Positions 14,958-21,303 of a DNA stretch of 36,578 bases are shown piece after piece. The notes below the pieces were generated by a model. It was not told the DNA's origin, did no database searches, and worked only from the letters and a program-made list of their open reading frames with translations. Source of the stretch: an uncultured Prevotella sp. (GTDB lineage Bacteria > Bacteroidota > Bacteroidia > Bacteroidales > Bacteroidaceae); assembly GCA_947167845.1 (NCBI GenBank), contig CAMVJQ010000022.1, positions 1 to 36,578 of the forward strand, in the 5' to 3' direction. How positions within the stretch are numbered: position 1 is the first letter of the stretch; every line of letters starts with the position of its first letter. A program made the translations under genes and the position numbers.

Positions 14958-17234
14958 ATGAAGAAGCATTATTTCATTCTGCCACTGTTGTGTATAGGCA
15001 TGACTGTGGCAGCACAGAAGCATCACGATAATCATCAACATAAGCATGCGTCGGACTCCACCGACATCTTCTACAGACATCTCAGGCTCAACGAACTGAC
15101 CGTGACAGGCGTCACTGGCGACACCAAACTGAAGCACTCGACGGCCCCTATCTCCATCGTGACAGGAAAAGAGTTGCGGCAGACGACTTCCACCAACGTC
15201 ATCGACGCCATCGCCCGACAGCCCGGACTGGCCCAGATCACCACAGGCGGAGGCATCTCGAAGCCCATTATCCGCGGACTCGGCTATAACCGCATCGTCG
15301 TCATCAACGACGGCGTGCGCCAGGAAGGCCAGCAGTGGGGAGGCGAACACGGCATTGAAATCGACGGGGCAGGTGTCAACTCGGTGGAGATACTCAAAGG
15401 CCCCGCCTCACTGATGTACGGCAGCGACGCCATGGCCGGTGTGCTCATCCTGCACGGGGCACCCGTCCTGCCGGAGGGCGAGATGAAGGCACAGGCATCT
15501 ACGGAGTACCAGACCAACAACGGCCTCTTCGACTACTCGCTCAACTTTGCCGGCAACCAGCGGGGGTTCGTGTGGGACGGGCGTTTCTCGCAGAAGATGG
15601 CCCACGCCTATAAGAACAAGTACGACGGCTACGTGCCTGGCTCACAATTCCGCGAGATAGCAGGCCGGGTGATGATAGGACTCAACAAACAGTGGGGACA
15701 CACCCACCTGACCTTCTCCGCCTACCACCAGGCGCCCGGCATCATCGAGGGGGAGCGCAATGAGGCGACGGGAGAGTTGGCGCATGAGGACGACTGGAGC
15801 GGACGCAGTTACGGCAAGTGGCTGCCCTATCAGCAGGTCAAGCACTACAAACTGGTGTGGGACAATTCGCTCAACCTCTCCAACGGCTGGCTGAAACTGA
15901 TTGTCGGCTACCAGCAGAACCGCCGCCAGGAGTTTGAGGAGCATCACCACCATGAGCACGACCATGAGGCGGAAGAGCACGATCATGAGGCAGAGGAGCA
16001 CGACCATGAGGCAGAGGAGCACGAAGCGCACGAGCATGAGGAGAGCGGCGAACTGGAACCGGCCCTCTACTTCAGACTCCACACCCTGACCTACGACGCA
16101 CGCTACCTGACTGACGAGTTCGATGGATGGAAGTTGTCGGCAGGTGTGCAGGGCATGTGGCAACAGTCGCAGAACCTGGGCGAGGAGTTCCTCATTCCCG
16201 CCTACCGCCTGTTCGACATCGGCGTATATGCCACAGTCAGCAAACAACTGAACCGCTGGTCGCTGAACGGCGGTGTGCGCTATGACCACCGCCACCTGCA
16301 CGGTGACGCCCTGATGGAAGGCAGCCAGCAGCGGTTTACCGACTTCAGCCGTAACTTCGGCAGTGTGACGGGGAGCGTGGGGGCCGTATGGAACGTGAGC
16401 GACCACCTGAACCTGCGCCTGAACGTGGCCCGCGGCTTCAGGGCACCCAACATGAGCGAACTGGGCTCTAACGGGGCGCACCACGGAGCACTGCGCTATG
16501 AGGTGGGCAACCGGCAACTGAAGCCTGAGTACAGTCTGCAGGGTGACCTGGGCCTCGACTTCACGACGCAATACGTGTCGGCACAGTTGGCACTCTTTGC
16601 CAACCGCATCGACAACTATATCTTCCTTCGGGGCGAAGGGCGCGAGATTGACGAGACTGCCGTCTATGGCTATACACAGGGCGATGCACGTCTGATGGGG
16701 TTTGAGGCCGGCATCGACTTCCACCTGATCCACTCCCTGCATTTTGCCAACACGTTCTCCTATGTGGATGCCCGTCAACTGCACCAGGAGGAAGACGCAA
16801 AATACCTGCCCTACACCCCAGCCCCACGCTGGACATCGGAACTGAAATGGGAACTGCTGCACCATAGCCATCCCACCGTGGGCCACCATGCGCACCATAC
16901 CCACTACCCGAAGGGGCTGTCGGTCAACAATCTCTACATCGCAGCGGGCATAGAGTGCTACCTGAGGCAAAACCACATCTATGCCGCCGACAACACCGAG
17001 ACCGCCACACCGAGTTACACCCTGCTAAACCTCTCTGCCGGCACCGACGTGACTTTCGGCGGCAGGAAGATTGCCGAGTTCTATGTCATTGCCGACAACC
17101 TGTTGAACCGTGCCTACCAGAACCACCTGAGCCGTCTGAAATATGCCGACGTGAACACGGTGACGGGCCGACAGGGTGTGTACAACATGGGGCGCAACGT
17201 GGTGTTCAAACTCGTCGTGCCTATTACATTATAA
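14958..17234 (+). CDS. TonB-dependent receptor with His-rich loops, probably metal (zinc) uptake
   Basis: A 758-residue outer-membrane receptor. Signal peptide 1-19, then a His-rich mature N-terminus (KHHDNHQHKH). The plug domain shows PISIVTGKEL, IRGLGYNRIVVINDGVRQEG and VEILKGPASLMYGSDAMAGV; a 22-strand-type barrel follows with GFRAPNMSELGSNG. One extracellular loop holds HDHEAEE three times in tandem (334-354) inside a longer His/Glu stretch, and a second loop near 633-650 is His-rich. Such loops are known in ZnuD-type zinc receptors, so Zn or a similar divalent metal is the likely substrate. Probably co-transcribed with the small Cys/His protein upstream. Confidence 0.9.
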   Translation: MKKHYFILPLLCIGMTVAAQKHHDNHQHKHASDSTDIFYRHLRLNELTVTGVTGDTKLKHSTAPISIVTGKELRQTTSTNVIDAIARQPGLAQITTGGGISKPIIRGLGYNRIVVINDGVRQEGQQWGGEHGIEIDGAGVNSVEILKGPASLMYGSDAMAGVLILHGAPVLPEGEMKAQASTEYQTNNGLFDYSLNFAGNQRGFVWDGRFSQKMAHAYKNKYDGYVPGSQFREIAGRVMIGLNKQWGHTHLTFSAYHQAPGIIEGERNEATGELAHEDDWSGRSYGKWLPYQQVKHYKLVWDNSLNLSNGWLKLIVGYQQNRRQEFEEHHHHEHDHEAEEHDHEAEEHDHEAEEHEAHEHEESGELEPALYFRLHTLTYDARYLTDEFDGWKLSAGVQGMWQQSQNLGEEFLIPAYRLFDIGVYATVSKQLNRWSLNGGVRYDHRHLHGDALMEGSQQRFTDFSRNFGSVTGSVGAVWNVSDHLNLRLNVARGFRAPNMSELGSNGAHHGALRYEVGNRQLKPEYSLQGDLGLDFTTQYVSAQLALFANRIDNYIFLRGEGREIDETAVYGYTQGDARLMGFEAGIDFHLIHSLHFANTFSYVDARQLHQEEDAKYLPYTPAPRWTSELKWELLHHSHPTVGHHAHHTHYPKGLSVNNLYIAAGIECYLRQNHIYAADNTETATPSYTLLNLSAGTDVTFGGRKIAEFYVIADNLLNRAYQNHLSRLKYADVNTVTGRQGVYNMGRNVVFKLVVPITL
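15957..16019 (+). repeat. Three 21-nt tandem repeats in the receptor's His-rich loop
   Basis: Units at 15957-15977, 15978-15998 and 15999-16019 each encode HDHEAEE and differ only at synonymous third positions. Copy number could change by slippage while keeping frame. Confidence 0.85.
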
Positions 17235-17276
17235 AATAAGAATCCCCTCGCAGGTGCGAGGGGATTCTTATTTTAT
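17231..17276. terminator. Bidirectional terminator shared by the TonB receptor gene and alaS
   Basis: A perfect 22-bp inverted repeat (17231-17252 and 17255-17276) with a 2-nt loop: a G/C-rich core flanked by A-rich and T-rich arms, giving a T-run on both strands. It contains the TAA stop of each convergent gene. Confidence 0.9.
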
Positions 17277-19924
17277 AGTTTTGCTAACTCGATCACCTTG
17301 TCGATGGCAGCGGTGAGGCCGTCGGGGTTCTTGCCGCCTGCCGAGGCGAAGTGAGGCTGTCCGCCGCCTCCGCCCTGCATCAGTTTGGCGGCCTCGCGCA
17401 CCAGTTGTCCGGCATTCAGGCCGTGGTCCTTCACCATATCGTCGGAGAGCATCACGTTGAGCAGCGGCTTGCCGTCGTAGACGGTACCCACCACACAAAG
17501 CAGCGACTCTGGATGCAGTTCGCGCACCTTGAACACCAGGTCCTTGGCTGCGGGGGCAGACATCTCAAGTTTGGCCGTCACCACCGTCACCCCATTCACC
17601 ATACGGGCTTTCTGCACCAGGTTTTCGGCAAACTGCTGCACCTTCTGTGCCTGGAAGCCCTCTATCTGCTTCTTCATCGTGTCGTGCTCCTCGATGTACT
17701 TCTGGATGACGCCCTGCAGATCCTTGGCATTGTTGAAGAACGCCTTCACAGCCTTCAGCATGTCCTCTGTCATGTAGAGCAGTTCCTCGCACTCACGGCC
17801 CGTCTTGGCCTCGATACGGCGGATGCCGGCTGCCACCGAACTCTCGGAGATGATCTTGAAGAAGCCTATCTTGCCTGTAGCCTTGGCATGGATACCACCA
17901 CAGAACTCGCATGAGGGGCCGAAGCGCACGACGCGCACCTTGTCGCCGTACTTCTCGCCGAAGAGGGCGATGGCCCCCAGTTTCTTGGCCTCGTCGAACG
18001 GCACGTCGCGATGCTCGTCGAGCGGGATGTCCTCACGGATCATCTCGTTGACCATCCGCTCCACCTGGCGCAACTGCTCGTCGCTGACCTTCTCGAAATG
18101 AGAGAAGTCGAAGCGCAGCGTGTCAGGCGACACGAACGAACCCTTCTGCTCCACGTGGTCGCCCAGCACCTGCTTCAGCGCATAGTCGAGCAGATGGGTG
18201 GCCGTATGGTTGGCGGCAGAGGCGTCGCGCTTGTCGGTATCCACACAGGCCATGAACTGGGCTGACGGGTCCTTCGGCAGTTGCTTCACGATATGGACGC
18301 TCTGATTGTTCTCGCGCTTGGTGTCGATGATGTCGATGGTTTCGGCCTCATTGCAGAGTACGCCACAGTCGCCCACCTGTCCGCCCATCTCGCCATAAAA
18401 CGGCGTGTAGTCGAGCACCAGTTCATAGAACTCGTTCTTCTTCTGCGTCACCTTACGGTAGCGGAGGATATGGCACTCGTATTCCGTATAGTCATAGCCG
18501 ACGAACTGCTGTTCGCCAGCCAGGAGTTCCGTCCAGTCGCTGTTCTCCACCTGAGCGGCATTACGGGCGCGCTCCTTCTGCTTCTGCATCTCCACGTTGA
18601 ACTGCTCTTCGTTCACAGTGAAGCCGTTTTCGCGGCAGATCAGTTCCGTCAGGTCGAGGGGGAATCCATACGTATCGAACAGGCGGAAAGCCTGCACGCC
18701 GTCGAGTTCGGTCTTGCCCTCAGCCTTCATTTTATCCATTGCATCATTGAGCATGCCGATACCCTTGTCGAGTGTACGCAGGAAAGAGTCTTCCTCTTCC
18801 TTCATCACTTTTGAGATCAGTTGCTGCTGGGCCTTCAACTCTGGGAAGGCATCGCCCATCTCATGCACCAGCGTCGGCACGAGTTTATAGAGGAACGACT
18901 CCTTCTGCCCGAGGAACGTGTAGGCGTAGCGGACGGCACGGCGCAGGATGCGGCGGATCACGTAGCCAGCCTTCGCATTCGAGGGCAACTGGCCATCGGC
19001 AATTGAGAACGAGACGGCACGCAGATGGTCGGCACAGACACGCATGGCCACGTTGACGGCCTCCTGCTCCTTGCTGACCTCACCTTCTTCGAAGGTCGTG
19101 TACTTCAGCCCCGTGATCTGCTCCTCGGCCTTGATGATGGGCTGGAAGATGTCGGTATCGTAGTTGGAGTGCTTACCCTGCAGCATACGGACGAGGCGCT
19201 CGAAGCCCATGCCCGTGTCGATGACATTCATCGAGAGTTTCTCCAGCGAGCCGTCGGCCTTGCGGTTGAACTGCATGAACACGAGGTTCCAGATTTCAAT
19301 CACCTGCGGGTCGTCCTTGTTCACCAGGTCGCGGCCGCTGATGCCCGATGCCTTGCGCTGCTCTGGGGTACGCGAGTCGACGTGGATCTCGGAGCAGGGG
19401 CCGCAGGGGCCCGTGTCGCCCATCTCCCAGAAGTTGTCGTGCTTGTTGCCGTTGATGATGTGATCCTCCGGCACATGCTTGGCCCAATACTTGGCGGCCT
19501 CGTCGTCGCGGGGGATGTTCTCCTCAGGCGAGCCCTCGAACACCGTCACGTAGAGGTCTTCCGGATTCAGTTTGAGCACATCCACCAGATACTCCCAGGC
19601 CATGTCGATGGCACCCTCCTTGAAGTAGTCGCCGAACGACCAGTTGCCCAGCATCTCGAACATGGTGTGGTGATACGTGTCGTGGCCCACCTCCTCCAGG
19701 TCATTATGCTTGCCTGAGACGCGGAGGCACTTCTGGGTATCCGCGCGCCGGCGCGGCTCAGGGTCGCGGGTGCCGAGGATGATGTCCTTCCACTGGTTCA
19801 TACCTGCATTCGTAAACATCAGCGTGGGGTCATCCTTGATGACCATCGGGGCTGAGGGCACGATTGCGTGCTGCTTCGACTCAAAAAACTTCTTGAATGA
19901 GTCGCGAATCTCGTTTGCTGTCAT
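17273..19924 (-). CDS. alaS: Alanyl-tRNA synthetase
   Basis: Charges tRNA-Ala and edits Ser/Gly mischarging. The 883 residues begin with [15 protein letters not shown] and continue with the class II catalytic core ([47 protein letters not shown]). The editing domain has [11 protein letters not shown] (HxxxH zinc site) and [10 protein letters not shown] (CxxxH-type zinc site), and the C-terminal domain ends in [20 protein letters not shown]. Full length. It is single and convergent with the TonB receptor gene. Confidence 0.97.
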   Translation of the reverse strand: MTANEIRDSFKKFFESKQHAIVPSAPMVIKDDPTLMFTNAGMNQWKDIILGTRDPEPRRRADTQKCLRVSGKHNDLEEVGHDTYHHTMFEMLGNWSFGDYFKEGAIDMAWEYLVDVLKLNPEDLYVTVFEGSPEENIPRDDEAAKYWAKHVPEDHIINGNKHDNFWEMGDTGPCGPCSEIHVDSRTPEQRKASGISGRDLVNKDDPQVIEIWNLVFMQFNRKADGSLEKLSMNVIDTGMGFERLVRMLQGKHSNYDTDIFQPIIKAEEQITGLKYTTFEEGEVSKEQEAVNVAMRVCADHLRAVSFSIADGQLPSNAKAGYVIRRILRRAVRYAYTFLGQKESFLYKLVPTLVHEMGDAFPELKAQQQLISKVMKEEEDSFLRTLDKGIGMLNDAMDKMKAEGKTELDGVQAFRLFDTYGFPLDLTELICRENGFTVNEEQFNVEMQKQKERARNAAQVENSDWTELLAGEQQFVGYDYTEYECHILRYRKVTQKKNEFYELVLDYTPFYGEMGGQVGDCGVLCNEAETIDIIDTKRENNQSVHIVKQLPKDPSAQFMACVDTDKRDASAANHTATHLLDYALKQVLGDHVEQKGSFVSPDTLRFDFSHFEKVSDEQLRQVERMVNEMIREDIPLDEHRDVPFDEAKKLGAIALFGEKYGDKVRVVRFGPSCEFCGGIHAKATGKIGFFKIISESSVAAGIRRIEAKTGRECEELLYMTEDMLKAVKAFFNNAKDLQGVIQKYIEEHDTMKKQIEGFQAQKVQQFAENLVQKARMVNGVTVVTAKLEMSAPAAKDLVFKVRELHPESLLCVVGTVYDGKPLLNVMLSDDMVKDHGLNAGQLVREAAKLMQGGGGGQPHFASAGGKNPDGLTAAIDKVIELAKL

Positions 19925-19970
19925 TGCTCTATTTCGTTTTATTCTATACCTTATTTATAATAATTGGCTG

Positions 19971-20001
19971 CAAAGGTACTAATAATTCTCCGAACGGCAA
20001 A
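19971..20001 (-). promoter_or_regulatory. alaS promoter
   Basis: On the minus strand, TTTG (20001-19998), a 19-nt spacer and TACCTTTG (19978-19971) form a canonical Bacteroidota promoter 46 nt before the alaS ATG. Confidence 0.8.
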
Positions 20002-20096
20002 AGGATTGCAGGGAAAAATGAAAAGACAGTTTCTAAGACTGTGCCCATTTGTGATACTACAAAAAAAATTCTCAGAAAAAAAAGCGAAAAAAGACT

Positions 20097-20413
20097 AAAA
20101 CATACACCAGCACAACTATCCTATTGAAAAACAGATGGTTAAGTGGTGAAGGTTTATTTTATTTCCTGCAATAAACATACACCGATGATATCATTCAGAG
20201 GTGAAAAATGGATAAAATCAGTGCTATCTATCTGAATATTAGTCTGTTTCACGATAGCAAAAAAACATGAAACAATTTGTTTCTTCATTGGAAACACTTT
20301 GTTTCATGGGCGGAAACAAAATGTTTCTAATGTGAAAACAACTCCGAAACAAAATCCTGACTGATGACACCGACATCAAGTTTCGGCGAGAAAAAGGGCT
20401 CTGGTGTATGTTT
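20097..20413. repeat. 317-bp segment bounded by 13-bp inverted repeats
   Basis: AAACATACACCAG at 20098-20110 and its exact complement CTGGTGTATGTTT at 20401-20413 bound the segment. Two further copies of the core lie at 20173-20183 (AAACATACACC) and 20431-20441 (AAACCTACACC). The interior is AT-rich, has no convincing ORF and holds the phased palindrome array. No target-site duplication is evident. It may be a MITE-like element or a regulatory or RNA locus. Confidence 0.55.
20245..20351. repeat. Helically phased GAAACA/TGTTTC palindrome array
   Basis: Three units of GAAACA-N3-TGTTTC-N7 at 20269-20290, 20291-20312 and 20313-20334 repeat with an exact 22-bp period; a fourth is decayed (20335-20356). 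Outlying TGTTTC (20245) and GAAACA (20346) fall at multiples of 11 bp from the rest. Internal nucleotides outside the motif vary between units, so selection on the motif rather than recent copying is suggested. This resembles a multi-site operator or iteron cluster. Confidence 0.7.
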
Positions 20414-20542
20414 GCCATTTTAAAAACAGCAAACCTACACCATCTATCTATCTAAGTATCTGCGAGATAAATAAGAAGATGTATGTTTTTGGCAGTTTTG
20501 AACAAATTTTGCAGGAAAATTGTAAATGCATAAAATAAGCAA

Positions 20543-20590
20543 GATGTCTTTCAGGAATCGGACGTCTTTCAGGAATCGGATGTCTTCCAG
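20543..20590 (+). repeat. 18-nt tandem repeat, about 2.7 copies
   Basis: Units begin at 20543, 20561 and 20579 (GATGTCTTTCAGGAATCG, one C/T difference, last unit partial). Directly upstream of G-rich repeat copy C. No gene. Confidence 0.8.
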
Positions 20591-20594
20591 CAAA

Positions 20595-20633
20595 ACTCCC
20601 CGCCCCTTTAGGGGAGGGGTTAGGGGTGGGGTG
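20595..20633 (+). repeat. G/C-rich interspersed palindromic repeat, copy C
   Basis: ACTCCCCGCCCC, TTTA, GGGGAGGGGTTAGGGGTGGG. It is the most complete of three copies in the window (others at 1-30 and 1670-1705). Translated in reverse it gives HPTPNPSPKG, a string often seen in spurious Bacteroidota hypothetical proteins. Confidence 0.8.
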
Positions 20634-20663
20634 AATCAAAAACCGTCCCATCCTATTTTACTC

Positions 20664-20818
20664 AAGTTTCGGAAGTGCTTTCTCCACCTGCTGTAGGGCG
20701 TTTTGCTTGTCAAACACCGCTCACGTCATTATCCCTTGTGCGGCGTTAGACAAGCTAACGCCCTACAGCAGGCAGGTGGACTCCTTTATATAAAGAGACT
20801 TCGGAACTTCAGAAACTT
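20664..20818. repeat. 155-nt long inverted repeat / hairpin element
   Basis: Outer arms AAGTTTCGGAAGT (20664-20676) and ACTTCAGAAACTT (20806-20818) pair with one mismatch. Inside, 20684-20702 (CCACCTGCTGTAGGGCGTT) pairs with 20756-20779 apart from a 2-nt bulge, and CTTGTC/GACAAG and AACACCGC/GCGGCGTT continue the stem. The right arm also has its own local palindrome GGCGTTA...TAACGCC. It could be a MITE or a structured RNA. It directly abuts the deleted IS. Confidence 0.65.
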
Positions 20819-21231
20819 AACCCAACTTTTACGTTCTGAACTTTTTTCAAAAAAGTTTTGCCCATAAACAGGGGCTTTTGAGTTTGATTTCCCCCGAAAC
20901 CGCCTTGTAGAACACAGTGGTATGGATATTATTGTGTACCTTTGCGGCATGAATTTCACGTCACAGAAACGCTACAACCCCAAGACGGGCCGCGACGAGC
21001 GCTACTACCGCCTGAAGGAGTCCTACCGCAATGCGCTGGGACGCAGGAGAAGGTGAAAATGAGAATATGCAGCACGCCGACAGAACAGGCAGCAGACATC
21101 TACTCAATGTTGAAATACAAACCGATGCCGTTCAGAAGAATCAAAATTTGTAGAACACAGCAGACATAGCGGAAAAATATAAACCGCTGATTAGCAAGAG
21201 ATACAAGGAAAAGACGTAAAAGTTGGGTTAA
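20817..21231 (+). mobile_element. Internally deleted insertion sequence (about 415 bp)
   Basis: Perfect 18-bp terminal inverted repeats, TTAACCCAACTTTTACGT at 20817-20834 and its complement at 21214-21231, bound the element. Inside are a -7-like TACCTTTG (20937-20944), the first 35 codons of a transposase and, in another frame, about 38 C-terminal codons. A 13-bp direct repeat TTGTAGAACACAG occurs at 20905-20917 and 21148-21160. The outer TTAA could be part of the repeat or a target-site duplication. It cannot encode an active transposase, but an intact relative could mobilise it. Confidence 0.75.
20949..21169 (+). pseudogene. Transposase remnant (N- and C-terminal pieces, frameshifted)
   Basis: From ATG 20949 the frame reads MNFTSQKRYNPKTGRDERYY then RLKESYRNALG and stops at 21056. 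From about 21053, in a different frame, it reads ICSTPTEQAADIYSMLKYK then PMPF and stops at 21169. These look like the start and end of a DDE transposase of the IS4/IS1634-like type common in Bacteroidota (recalled, not searched). Several hundred central codons, including any DDE residues, are missing; the join is near 21045-21060. Confidence 0.7.
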
Positions 21232-21268
21232 AATCCGTGATTTCTTCGTCTGTTTCAATAAATTTTCG

Positions 21269-21276
21269 TAATTTTG
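21269..21276 (+). promoter_or_regulatory. -7 element of the parC promoter
   Basis: TAATTTTG lies 28 nt before the parC ATG. A good -33 TTTG is not seen. Confidence 0.5.
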
Positions 21277-21303
21277 TAGCCCAAAGATAACTAAGGACAT
21301 ATT

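Noticed and set aside
20030..20110. Short plus-strand frame (MKRQFLRLC...) after the alaS promoter
   Set aside because: Only about 26 codons, Lys/Phe-rich from A/T composition, no promoter in the right direction and no conserved feature.
20245..20274. Possible parS site (TGTTTCACG ... TGAAACA)
   Set aside because: Both halves of a parS-like sequence are present but are separated by 14 extra bases; the halves also belong to the wider phased TGTTTC/GAAACA array, so a ParB site is not claimed.
20269..20356. CRISPR array
   Set aside because: The units are contiguous 22-bp repeats with 7-bp variable gaps, far too short for spacers, and no cas genes are present.
20448..20651. 67-codon minus-strand open frame with HPTPNPSPKG
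   Set aside because: The sequence is a translation of G-rich repeat copy C and the 18-nt tandem repeat, a known source of spurious hypothetical proteins.
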